In this document: piece by piece, positions 58,301 through 63,290 of the stretch
Layout: the number at the start of each line of letters is the position of its first letter
Numbering within the stretch: the first letter of the stretch is position 1
Assembly: GCA_948146395.1 (NCBI GenBank)
Contig: OX411544.1
Span: 92,801,232-92,865,231 of the forward strand
Direction of reading: 5' to 3'
Length of the DNA stretch: 64,000 nt
From: Fragum whitleyi
Taxonomy: Eukaryota; Mollusca; Bivalvia; Cardiida; Cardiidae
Notes under the pieces: model-generated
What the model saw: the letters and a program-made list of their open reading frames with translations, nothing else
Told to the model about the DNA's origin: nothing
The model's database searches: none
Position numbers and translations under genes: made by a program

Positions 58301-60830
58301 ATCTGTGGTGATGCCTTAACAGAACGATTATACTCCTCTGTAAACACGTGGAGTAAATTTGAATTAAATTTTGTCCTCTCCGACCGAGAACATTCTGAAA
58401 ATAAAAAGGAAAGCTTGTGTAATGTACCTCTGTATAGTGATATATTCAAGTTGAAAAAATCCAAATGAAAACGACATAATATTTTCAAGGATCGTCGTTC
58501 TTATGCTTGAATATATCTAATCCATTCAACTAACTATCTTCTTCATATTGTGTAACGCTGGAGTGTGTAAAATCGAGCTATAAAAACCTTTTCGTGATAT
58601 TTTATAACAAAATTGGCACATTCAAGTTTTGTTTTACCTTTTGTGACAATTGGAGTGCAATGGGTGACAACATGAATACCACCCAAACTTTTATCTTAAG
58701 TCATAGGTTCAAAAACTTTCGACCGTTTCTGAGCTTACTCTAACTTTATTATTCTGTAGTAAATGGTCCATTACACATTTAATTGGGTTGGTAATATTCA
58801 TTTCTGAAGTTATGGTACATTTAATAGATATACTATTTGAGAAAAATCAGGTGGTGCGTTTTCATTGCTCGTGAGTATATCTTAGCGACCAATGAAAAGA
58901 ATATCCTCCGAATTACAAAAAAAAAAACTTCTTGGCGTATAAGTAATATTCATCAAAAAGGTATTAACTATATTGGTAGCTACTACAGCCTTTTCTAGTA
59001 TAAAAGGTGTTGTAACTATAGCTAATTTTCTTACACACGGTTACTCATTAAAGCAGATTTGCTAAAAGCTATTTATTACTCGTAACTGGAAATTTTTAAC
59101 TGAAAAAAAAATGTGCTAAGAAGGATTTGCTATTTGTTCCTGTAGTTGTTATACCAGGTCCAAACGTATATTTCTTCGCGTTTCCCGGATTCTTATGAAA
59201 AATTAGGACTAGACGCTACTCAGCCGCGACGTCTGACGGCGTCATTTTCCGTTACATATCGCGCACGGTTGGCTATAGTATTCTTCATTCATTCGAGTAT
59301 TTATGAAGCGGTCACCTTGAAAATTTTACAAGATAAAATTCATTAATTTTGCACAATTAATACATGTTAATTTTGATATTCTCAAAAGATATAACCCTTG
59401 AAAAAATTGTTTTAGTATTCAACCGTTATCGATTAACGTTTATAATTTCGAAGTGCTCCGGGTACTGCTAGATTGGGTTGCTAAAGCAACAGCCATAAAT
59501 ATGTCAATCGAAAAATTGAATGTTTTCTTCGACACTGAAGTCAGTGAAAATTAGAGTAGTGCTTAACAAAAGGTTTATGAATAAAAAAGAAGTAATAATG
59601 AGAACGTCAGACTGTCTACAATGTACGAACTTTCCGGACAGCCCTCGTAATGTTGTATTATAACTCTTTGTTACTTGTACTTACTTTTTTTCCTACTTTT
59701 TAATTTTCTTTTTCCGTCTACAGTCCGATCTGGTTGATCTTTTACACGATTATTTGTAACTGAAAAATTAAAAGTAAACAAGCACATTTAAAACGGTATG
59801 TCGAACTTTACGCGAAATTTGTTGAAAATCTTTAAAACTACGTTACGCTTGCTTATACATAAAATTGTTTTAAAGTTTTTGTCGTGTGTAACTAACGGAA
59901 TCTTATAATGAATGGGAGTCTGACATAAATTTTTGCCTTGAGGTTTTCAGAAAATATCGCTGTAAATTTTATTGCTCTAATGCTTCAATGAAGAAATTGT
60001 TACAATTAACCCATAAAGAATGGATTGCAAATAATATCAAAACAACCTCTTAAGATTAAAATAGTAACCCTATAGAAGACTTTATTGATCTATCTAGTAT
60101 ATACGTCTTAAAATATATATGGTAAGTAGTTGTTGTAATTATCAGAACCCAGTCGTATACAAGCCATTATTCATTTCTGTAAACAAAAGATCTCTTACAA
60201 ACCAGGGTAATTGTTTTAACAAATTACAAACCAGACTTACTGAGAAGAACTTCATAATTTGCAAACTTCTATATAACTGGGCCCGTTTTTACTAAACTTC
60301 TTACGAAAAAAAATTCGTAAGTCAAAATCACAAATCTTACCTGATGTTTTCATTCATTGTAAGATTCTGCCTTGCAATATCACATTGGAATCGTCTTTAG
60401 AAGACGATTCCAATGAGATGGTGTATGGCAGAATTCATTATTCAATTACCACTGTAGAATCACTCCCGCAGAAAATGATCGTAAGATGTTTGGTATTTAA
60501 CAGGCTTTGTGCTGTACCACAATTACAGACATTTTCTATTCAGCCGATTTAGACATTACCCTTTTAATTGCAATTAGGTGACATTACCCTTTTTATTGCA
60601 ATTAGGTTTGCCGTTTTTTATAGAAGTTCCGTATATAGGTTTTCCATCTTTAGAGACACACCAGCAGTAGCCGGGAGAGAGGCCAGCAATGGCTTGATGA
60701 CACTGAATACTGGCGTAGGTTCCGTCACTATTGCATTCTGGGACATACGGGTCTTGAGCACCGGAAATGTCTTTTGATTTAAGCGCTTCCAGCTTCTCTT
60801 GAAAACACTTTGTCATGACAACATCTTTGG
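22300..60830 (-). CDS. SMOC-like secreted calcium-binding protein (partial, 11 exons)
   Basis: SMOC proteins are secreted, calcium-binding matricellular proteins of the basement membrane; fly Magu/Pent and vertebrate SMOC1/2 modulate BMP signalling. Here eleven exons on the minus strand join without a frame break: 1,475 nt, giving two split bases, 490 codons and TAA. The order is TY domain A, basic linker, EC domain A, two Thr/Pro-rich linkers, TY domain B, EC domain B, basic tail. Both TY domains have six cysteines and the CWCV motif. Both EC domains have four cysteines and paired EF-hands. The 5' exons lie outside the window. Usual SMOCs are about 430-450 residues with a single C-terminal EC domain; this partial product is already longer. 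Two adjacent SMOC genes are an alternative, but the first half shows no stop exon and the second no start exon. Introns are full of MITEs and Helentron-like copies. Confidence 0.85.
22619..22843. mobile_element. TIR element M2, copy 3
   Basis: The ends tgagcccctgcgcg and aatgtcacacacaggctcaa match M2, with core gcgcaaagcaaagactct. Its right edge abuts element M5 (22,846). Both lie in the last intron of the SMOC-like gene. Confidence 0.7.
22846..23222. mobile_element. TIR element M5, copy 1
   Basis: The left end reads catacggaacaccactcggc and the right end is a diverged complement ending ttttccgaatg. Internal words (gacgtcagttaaaatgg, cattcgacgtcgccaacgct) recur in inverted order at 55,209-55,654. 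Confidence 0.65.
23612..23860. mobile_element. TIR element M4, copy 2 (incomplete)
   Basis: It begins gatacagttaacaacatcg, has the M4 centre gggaggtaaatcaatatcg with its inverted partner, and fades near 23,860. The right TIR is not found. Confidence 0.6.
24118..24161. repeat. Perfect 44-bp palindrome
   Basis: Each 22-bp arm, such as aaaggtcaattttgtctata plus ca, is exactly repeated in inverse with no spacer. Flanking tagtgagagat / gatcactcact extends the symmetry imperfectly. Probably a very young MITE or a cruciform-prone site. Confidence 0.9.
24340..24840. repeat. Degenerate tandem repeat
   Basis: Diverged units of roughly 100-110 bp carry 'aaatttagactcatggattc', 'tcactttagccacgat' and 'acaatac'. 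It adjoins the 44-bp array at 24,884 and shares words with it (cttgaaatgc, gatact), so it may be an older expansion of the same tract. Confidence 0.5.
24884..25634 (-). repeat. 44-bp minisatellite derived from an exon end and its splice donor
   Basis: About 17 copies have a period of 44 bp (steps of 40-46, mostly 44). On the minus strand the unit is the last part of the EF-hand exon 25,592-25,751 (GGAATGGGTAGATTGTATGG, then GCATTTCAA) and its donor GTAAGT. The rightmost copy is the exon itself. Copies near 25,090-25,280 are nearly identical, so they were homogenised recently. Eight copies, counting the genuine donor, keep the full TTTCAAGTAAGT. Reading through the genuine donor meets TAA after four codons. 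Confidence 0.9.
25592..25751 (-). CDS. SMOC-like gene: EC domain B, second EF-hand exon
   Basis: 160 nt lie between acceptor cgattttttcag and donor CA|AGTAAGT (GT at 25,591). It enters in phase 0 with 53 codons and leaves in phase 1. It finishes the first EF-hand loop begun in the previous exon, then has CARKFIRYCDEDGSKKVSIQ and the Glu at loop position 12, followed by a cysteine. The spacing and the three Cys match the second half of SMOC EC domains. Its 3' end seeded the array at 24,884-25,634. Confidence 0.92.
25774..26205 (+). mobile_element. Hairpin-headed element M3, copy 1
   Basis: It starts aggatattgaatgagtg. The first 110 bp fold into a long hairpin (accgaattcattaaacgag...cgagtttaattaaatc). 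A constant tail with 'ttttatattctatttataatatgacc', 'atgacgtcattttcgcgg' and 'actcccgcgacgtaggtca' follows. Copies: 28,245-28,570 (reversed), 31,180-31,590, 47,307-47,716, and a remnant at 57,810-57,960. Confidence 0.75.
26606..27016. mobile_element. TIR element M4, copy 3 (most complete)
   Basis: The ends are inverted: CAGTTAACAATATCCTGAAA on the left and TTTCAAGATGTTGTTAACTG on the right. The centre is a smaller palindrome around ggcaggtaaatcaatatcg. With M3 it makes up most of the intron between the two EF-hand exons of EC domain B. Confidence 0.75.
27167..27251 (-). CDS. SMOC-like gene: EC domain B, first EF-hand exon
   Basis: 85 nt lie between acceptor cctttctattccag and donor GTGAGTACA. 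It enters in phase 2 (AG+C = Ser) and leaves in phase 0. The peptide includes QERAVRWKFSILNTDDNN, aligning with the helix and start of the first EF-hand of EC domain A (LDKLVIEWQFSQYDANTDN). The intron falls inside the calcium loop, between positions 6 and 7. Loop position 1 is Asn instead of the usual Asp. Confidence 0.88.
27436..27626. mobile_element. TIR element M9, copy 1
   Basis: It has inverted ends (aacttatttctgaccctggg at left, gcgggcaagaaagttggccc at right) and a central hairpin gaatagcctagaataggctattc (first 20 bases: gaatagcctagaataggcta). A reversed copy is at 39,628-39,775. Confidence 0.6.
27640..28240. other. Intron sequence without recognised features
   Basis: An open frame of about 105 codons on the minus strand (27,558-27,875) overlaps element M9, has no splice borders and no recognisable motif. 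I regard it as chance. Confidence 0.4.
28245..28570 (-). mobile_element. Hairpin-headed element M3, copy 2 (reversed)
   Basis: On the plus strand it reads tgacctacgtcgcgggagt ... cattcaatatcc, the reverse of the other M3 copies. Most of the head hairpin is missing. Confidence 0.7.
30025..30365 (+). mobile_element. Palindromic element M1, copy 2
   Basis: It has the same structure as 4,085-4,400, with arms built on atatctaactcggttcgg and its complement, and the tail ending gtatagttataagataaa. Confidence 0.75.
30645..31063. mobile_element. TIR element M4, copy 4
   Basis: The left end is gttcacaacattgtgaaattg and the right end gtcaatttcattatgtaac; the centre is gggaggtaatccaatact and its inverted partner. 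Confidence 0.7.
31180..31590 (+). mobile_element. Hairpin-headed element M3, copy 3
   Basis: The full head hairpin is kept (gtcatctataaacagataaa against tttttatctgtttatagatgac-type arms) together with the tail ending caacaaaggtcatattata. It sits right next to the exon at 31,616. Confidence 0.75.
31616..31715 (-). CDS. SMOC-like gene: EC domain B, first helix exon
   Basis: 100 nt lie between acceptor gtttgtattgcag and donor AAG|GTATAG. The split Gly plus CTYAEKQSFIAELVSTITRE starts the EC domain: a cysteine followed by an amphipathic helix, as in SMOC after the second TY domain. Joined to the TY B exon it reads ERRIPGC, close to the conserved LPGC junction I know from vertebrate SMOCs. Phase 1 in, phase 2 out. 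Confidence 0.88.
32061..32300 (-). CDS. SMOC-like gene: thyroglobulin type-1 domain B
   Basis: 240 nt lie between acceptor ttcttacctttacag and donor CTG|GTAGG. The domain has Cys at the start (PKDCKTDRANAMEQ), IFIPSC, AQCHTSTGYCWCV, then GAPISGTAT and PPKC: six cysteines, the type-1A pattern. TY-1 domains act in protein interaction and sometimes as protease inhibitors. Phase 1 on both sides. Three bases at the 5' end complete a Thr with the linker exon at 47,147. Confidence 0.95.
32301..33520. other. Intron sequence with diverged repeats
   Basis: From about 32,590 to 33,260 it holds diverged units like those at 12,540-14,410 ('aaagatttcatagtcg'), ending agctcaccgtgagcatg. A run of 13 or so G lies near 32,745. 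Confidence 0.4.
33528..33960 (+). repeat. Repeat array with GTACGAAAAATT end (left)
   Basis: It begins tgtacgaaaaattccaccc and continues with about 151-bp units rich in ggcggaaaccaagcgtaaaa and tagacg. The region 43,510-43,845 has the matching inverted end (aatttttcgtacgg) and the same words reversed, so the two may be ends of one element. Confidence 0.6.
34029..34325 (-). mobile_element. Helentron-like family B, short reversed copy
   Basis: On the minus strand it runs from gcccccaactacaaagtaga...ggtttcaccctgtttg to ggtggggaat...tgtgacagatctatag, matching both ends of the element at 10,643 but with about one tandem unit left. Confidence 0.55.
34540..34795 (-). mobile_element. Helentron-like family E, reversed 5' part
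   Basis: Minus-strand start ttttatgcccccacatcaat...gggggcatattgttttacc, then gtctgtctg, as at 466 and 52,264. The left limit is uncertain. Confidence 0.45.
35308..36275 (-). mobile_element. Helentron/HINE-like element, family C copy 2
   Basis: On the minus strand: start ttatcccctgccgttttcgg, a degraded CCGTCATTCCG microsatellite, about five 155-bp units (gatatgctc at 35,551, 35,706, 35,862, 36,016 and 36,172), then ggcggggat as subterminal inverted repeat, a perfect hairpin GCCATGTC-C-GACATGGC and TCTTG|TTG. The open frames across it are repeat by-products. Confidence 0.7.
37099..37191 (-). CDS. Candidate 3'-terminal exon, family unknown
   Basis: An acceptor (tttatttttcag) precedes 30 codons and TGA (37,099-37,101). 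The peptide includes SIPVWLDGHFTFWTKMVEID. AATAAA follows on the minus strand at 37,053-37,058, about 40 nt past the stop. This open frame needs phase 0. Spliced from the SMOC linker exon at 47,147 (phase 1) it would instead give eight residues and a stop, a possible truncated SMOC isoform. I do not recognise the peptide. Confidence 0.35.
   Translation of the reverse strand, partial: NMSIPVWLDGHFTFWTKMVEIDKEFTEMIH
38045..38167 (-). pseudogene. Broken coding fragment, family unknown
   Basis: After an acceptor-like ttctaatttccag, one frame reads VCPPEPIRIMLD and stops; a shifted frame then reads LLKEAMIEKAAYHLTKQFGT and stops. Together they look like one protein segment with a frameshift. It lies 0.9 kb upstream of the candidate terminal exon at 37,099 and could belong to the same old gene. 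Chance cannot be excluded. Confidence 0.25.
39628..39775. mobile_element. TIR element M9, copy 2
   Basis: The ends tgggccaacttatttttgcc and gaaataagtttgcccact are inverted; internal words gggtgtagactggtctc and cccgtccagggtcagaaat match 27,436-27,626 in reverse. Confidence 0.6.
41151..42300 (+). repeat. Exact 222-bp tandem array
   Basis: The word tggtttagcccccggggg starts at 41,171, 41,393, 41,615, 41,837, 42,059 and 42,281: five steps of exactly 222. Units differ by only a few bases (for example tttgatccccc versus attgttccccc). Each unit carries the 20-bp palindrome TTTAGCCCCCGGGGGCTAAA. Such regularity means very recent amplification. Confidence 0.95.
43062..43090 (+). repeat. Long G tract
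   Basis: A poly-T run is followed by 18 G, TGGA and 7 G; able to form G-quadruplexes. A similar 19-G run is at 38,946-38,964. Confidence 0.8.
43510..43845 (-). repeat. Repeat array with GTACGAAAAATT end (right)
   Basis: The words acgcctgtaa, tcatttacgcctattttcc and aagcggaatccg lead to aatttttcgtacggg. It is the inverted counterpart of 33,528-33,960. Confidence 0.6.
44590..44810 (+). repeat. Short degenerate repeat
   Basis: Variations on 'aatggaggtacacctacaa' and 'accggtatacctac' recur about every 25-35 bp. No coding. The remainder of 43,850-47,140 shows only diverged repeat words. Confidence 0.45.
47147..47245 (-). CDS. SMOC-like gene: Pro/Thr-rich linker exon
   Basis: 99 nt lie between acceptor ttttgcttcaacag and donor GTAAGA, phase 1 both sides. 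32 residues: SIERPKSPFIPGIDSGPKTP followed by TLLTPRPP and a Ser-Gly-Lys end. It is Pro-rich and likely extended, joining the first TY-EC half to the second. Only one frame is open at this phase. Its place between 52,770 and 32,300 is by order and phase; further exons in the long introns on either side cannot be excluded. Confidence 0.75.
47307..47716 (+). mobile_element. Hairpin-headed element M3, copy 4
   Basis: Head hairpin accgaatttattaaacgagt...actcgtttaataaattcggt-type arms, then the M3 tail ending ccggcgacgtaggtcatat. It is about 60 bp upstream of the linker exon on the transcribed strand. Confidence 0.75.
47720..48955. other. Intron sequence without recognised features
   Basis: No exon, repeat border or RNA gene seen. 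Confidence 0.4.
48961..49942 (+). mobile_element. Helentron/HINE-like element, family D
   Basis: Start TTTTT|AGTCCCCTACCGG, a CTGTCCGTCCGTC microsatellite, three to four units of about 160 bp (ggatcc at 49,071, 49,231, 49,393 and 49,552), then the exact subterminal inverted repeat CCGGTAGGGGACT, a hairpin GTGTTG-CATA-CAACAC, and CTTG|TTTTT. This copy shows the architecture most clearly. Confidence 0.75.
49950..52260. other. Intron sequence, few features
   Basis: It holds a 27-T run near 50,770 and an inverted repeat at about 51,615-51,690 similar to that at 8,880. No convincing exon on either strand. Confidence 0.4.
52264..52520 (+). mobile_element. Helentron-like family E, 5' end
   Basis: tatgccccggcatcgatag...gaggggcatattg opens as at 466; a degraded tctgtttatctgtttatcc tract and a 22-T run follow. 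No 3' end is seen. Confidence 0.45.
52770..52817 (-). CDS. SMOC-like gene: short linker exon after EC domain A
   Basis: 48 nt lie between acceptor atccacttaaactcag and donor G|GTAAGTT, phase 1 both sides. The split Lys is followed by EETTKKPTREISNPL, a Thr-rich charged linker. The first base pair completes the codon left by the EC A exon at 57,378, and its last base starts a Gly completed by the 47,147 exon. The short length makes it the least certain of the set together with 59,685, but both splice sites are good. Confidence 0.7.
53110..53344. mobile_element. TIR element M8, copy 2
   Basis: It starts gggcccaaggtaataaaac and ends tttttatagcctcgggccc, with inner arms ccctggctcaattttctc / gagcctgag and the central hairpin aataagttgttatttataac. 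This copy has the cleaner ends. Confidence 0.75.
54242..54403. mobile_element. TIR element M7
   Basis: The ends cccagttgtataaaagttaa and ttaacttttatacaactggg are a perfect inverted repeat, extended by accattg/caatggt. The inner part (accggaagctattttc / aacttccggt) is inverted too. About 162 bp, non-coding. Confidence 0.85.
55209..55654. mobile_element. TIR element M5, copy 2
   Basis: The ends cattcgggacatcactcggc and gccgagtggtgttctgaatg are inverted. The interior contains the hairpin gattttt(t)gagaa...ttctcaaaaatt and the words of copy 1 at 22,846 in reverse order. Confidence 0.8.
56182..56420. mobile_element. TIR element M2, copy 4
   Basis: The ends ttgagcatatgcgtgacatt and aatgtcacgcattggctca are inverted; the core gcgcaaagcaaagactctgg is palindromic with ccggagtcttcgctatgcgc. 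Confidence 0.75.
57378..57620 (-). CDS. SMOC-like gene: EC domain A, both EF-hands
   Basis: 243 nt lie between acceptor tttttttttatttcag and donor GTGAGTATA, phase 1 both sides. 80 residues: a helix (LDKLVIEWQFSQY), EF loop 1 DANTDNYLQKKE, a basic helix (KTLRRLVKKFIKPRP), CARRFLKYC, EF loop 2 DSNRDKLVSRTE and a closing WSLCLGV. Both loops keep acidic or Asn residues at 1, 3 and 5 and Glu at 12, so calcium binding is expected. The paired EF-hands sit in one exon here, whereas EC domain B has an intron inside loop 1. Confidence 0.95.
57810..57960 (+). mobile_element. Element M3 remnant
   Basis: Only the middle of the tail is left: gtgatattctatttataaca, tgactcgg, and the cttaatgacgtcactttc region, followed by a poly-T run. 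Confidence 0.5.
58293..58394 (-). CDS. SMOC-like gene: EC domain A, first helix exon
   Basis: 102 nt lie between acceptor ctttttattttcag and donor CAA|GTAAGTATT, phase 1 both sides. After a split Lys: CSRSERTKFNSNLLHVFTEE and a basic, Ser-rich end. The cysteine and following amphipathic helix match the start of a SMOC EC domain and parallel the exon at 31,616. Confidence 0.9.
59685..59759 (-). CDS. SMOC-like gene: basic linker exon
   Basis: 75 nt lie between an acceptor ending tttttcag and donor GTAAGTAC, phase 1 both sides. 24 residues, DQPDRTVDGKRKLKSRKK at the end, strongly basic. It sits where vertebrate SMOCs have a variable linker between TY and EC. The exon can be skipped without breaking the frame. 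A run of basic residues could bind heparan sulfate; that is inference. Confidence 0.75.
60279..60512. mobile_element. TIR element M6, copy 2
   Basis: It starts gggcccgtttttactaaac with arm cttacgaaaaaaaattcgta, has a perfect central hairpin (gaatcgtct / agacgattc), and a diverged right end near gatgtttggtatttaac. It lies 75 bp beyond the TY A donor. Confidence 0.7.
60552..60607 (-). repeat. 28-bp tandem duplication across a splice donor
   Basis: gacattaccctttt(t/a)attgcaattagg occurs twice in tandem (60,552-60,579 and 60,580-60,607; first 14 bases gacattaccctttt). On the minus strand this doubles the end of the TY A exon and its donor GTAATG. The upstream donor (60,587) keeps the frame; use of the second adds codons and a TAA. 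Confidence 0.85.
60588..60830 (-). CDS. SMOC-like gene: thyroglobulin type-1 domain A
   Basis: 243 nt lie between acceptor ctcatttcag and donor G|GTAATG, phase 1 both sides. 80 residues: KDVVMTKCFQEKLEAL, YVPECNSDGTYASIQC, then GYCWCVSKDGKPIYGTS and PNC. All six type-1A cysteines and the CWCV motif are present. The loop before GYCWCV (QAIAGLSP) is about five residues longer than in domain B. This is the first exon of the gene visible in the window. Confidence 0.95.
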
Positions 60831-60839
60831 CTGAAATGA

Positions 60840-62735
60840 GGTAATAAAAGATTAATCCAGCGTAAAGCTAGTTTTAGTACCACACCGGTACTTCAATGAA
60901 AACAAAGGCTGTATTCTTCAAGTCGTTTAAGAAGTACTCGATAAATATGGGCATCGTCCATGGGTTTCAATATTTAGCTTCAGGTGCTGGATGATATAAA
61001 AAAATCTAAGTCGGAAAGGGGGCTTGACTCTTACAAAAATACTTTATAGAGTTATGTCCCTTAACGGCCTTGATAGTTTTTGTGATAGTAAACACACATG
61101 CAGTTTCATGAAGACATCTTCTAAAACAGCAGACATGTGACATAGGGTAAAAGTTTATCTCGCCAACGCGACCAACTACTCCAGAGTAAACGACGCAAAA
61201 TTGATGAAAATACATCGAGTTTTTTTTTTCCAAAATCGGCCGAACTTATTAATCTCCGAATGTATCCGTACCTTTAGTTTAGTTTACACATATTCCATTG
61301 CCATCCTTTGAGCATATTTTTATACATTTTGTATCATATTATATATATAAAAAAAAAAAAGATTATGGCTAAAGTGTCTTGCCAAATATTCTTACAATTT
61401 AGTAGACGGCCATTCCATCATTGATATTCTCAAAAGATATGTGCATTTTATAATTTTACAAATATCTTGTAAATTTATACACATACATATACGAATACCA
61501 TAGCGAATCTGTATATGTACGCGCTCGCACACATATTGATTTGACAAAAGATTACATTGACATGTACACTCACAGGCACGCTTGAACAATAATAGAGACA
61601 CGTTGGGGGAATTCATATGAGACACGGTTTCGACCCGAGTTAACCGGGTTCCCATCAGAACGACCTCGGTTTCGACACTAGTGATGTCATTTTAACCTTT
61701 CAACCTCGACGCTTCTGGTCCTGGATCAGGCCGCTGTTACTTGGGTTCCAAAATGGCGTCGAAAATAGTTCACAATAATTCGATTAAAAAAAAAACAACA
61801 GCTTGTCTCTCTTCTTTAAGCAACAAATATTTTTTCTTATTGTATATAGCATTTTGCAAGATTTTATCACATGTGTCAATGGGATAACGATATTTTATGA
61901 GTCAATTAATCATTGTAGCGGCAGTATGAAGTTTGTTTACTACCACCAGAGGGTGACTCCGTTCACATGTATGTCCTTTCTGCGCATGCATATCACAGTA
62001 AATTTTAAATTATTATATCATCTCACGCGACTCCCGAGCTGCCATATGAATTTGCCCATTGTGACTGTGAATACATGTCATGTCCAGCACTAGAAGAAAT
62101 AAAACAATATTGTTCCAGTAATGAAATCTAGTCTCATAAATGATGAACACAATGTGTTTTGGAAAGAAAGGTAGATTTAAACCAACCTCCGAAAGAAATA
62201 ATCGTATAGAGGAGTTAGTTTAATTATGGTTTGATAGAAATATCGTCAAGCTTCTTAACAATTGTTTCTTGTCATTTCATGAAAGCATGTTATCAAGGCG
62301 TTATTCATTTTGTAAAGATTTATTGCAAATTAACATCTGCATAATACTGTATGTGGTCATTTTTGTCGTGTAAAAATTTCTTGCAAAAAAAAAGAAATTA
62401 TTCTATAACTCATTGCAATTAGACAATGTTTTGGCGAATAATCTGTATGATCAGATATGACAATAGCAACACTATGAAAAGGTATATCATCGAGATTTAT
62501 GGCTTACGAAAAAATATATATAAAGCCTATGCAAGATGTATATACGACGTTTGACTTGTCAAAGATGATTTTAAAGTTGCGACGATTATTTGGATTGACA
62601 TGTGTATTTGACGCCTATGTCGATTCTTTTTAGGACTTGAGGTACATTATTGTGCAGATATGATGAACACATGTCAACTATACCATATTCGCTTACGGAA
62701 CACCTGGATGTGAAACCACACCTGATATTAACATT
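60840..62735. other. Intron sequence upstream of TY domain A
   Basis: It holds a bivalve-type repeat fragment at about 61,010-61,140 (also seen near 36,290) and otherwise nothing clear. An exon-like open stretch on the minus strand at about 61,570-61,675 has a good donor but a poor acceptor and no motif. Confidence 0.4.
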
Positions 62736-62739
62736 ATGG

Positions 62740-63066
62740 ATATATATATATAATACGTACTTAGAGTGTTGTATGACAAAAAATATCTAACGTGGTTGGG
62801 AGAATTGATTATTGTCGCGGCTCTGCCGAGACATTTATCAATTCTCACAACCGAGTTAGATATTTTTTTTTTCGTACATGTACTAAGTATGTATTATATT
62901 TATCTTATAACCTCTATTTGTCTTGTTTTCGTCGATGTTTCTAACTGAAATGCAAGTTTCTAAAAATAACCACATTATATTATTGTTCTAAAAATGACTA
63001 TGTGATATCATAAAAAATATCATACGGGTTGCTATTTCACAGATATTTGTATAGATATAAGATAAA
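62740..63066 (+). mobile_element. Palindromic element M1, copy 3
   Basis: The arms tatataatacgtacttagag and tgtactaagtatgtattat, the centre attattgtcgcggctctgcc and the tail ending gtatagatataagataa match the other two copies. Confidence 0.75.
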
Positions 63067-63229
63067 AAAGCCAAAAGCTAAAATCGTTTGTTATCCTATA
63101 ACAAGGGATCATTTTTGTTTGAGATATTGAAAGATCCTTTCATTTTCATGCCAGAAACTTCATTAATATTTGCTTAATGAGAGAAAAAATCTGAAGTAAA
63201 ATTGAATTTAGTGAAGAATTTTGTTGGCT

Positions 63230-63290
63230 CAGTGAAAACAGTTGTATCTGCCTATATAATTATATAGGCAGTTACAACTGTTTCGCACTG
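63230..63290. repeat. Palindrome
   Basis: cagtgaaaacagttgtatct / gttacaactgtttcgcactg arms around cctatataattatatagg. The rest of 63,290-64,000 shows nothing I recognise. Confidence 0.75.

Noticed and set aside
61570..61675. Possible upstream SMOC exon on the minus strand
   Set aside because: Donor GTGAGTGT is good but the acceptor has no pyrimidine tract, and neither open frame contains follistatin-like or signal-peptide features.
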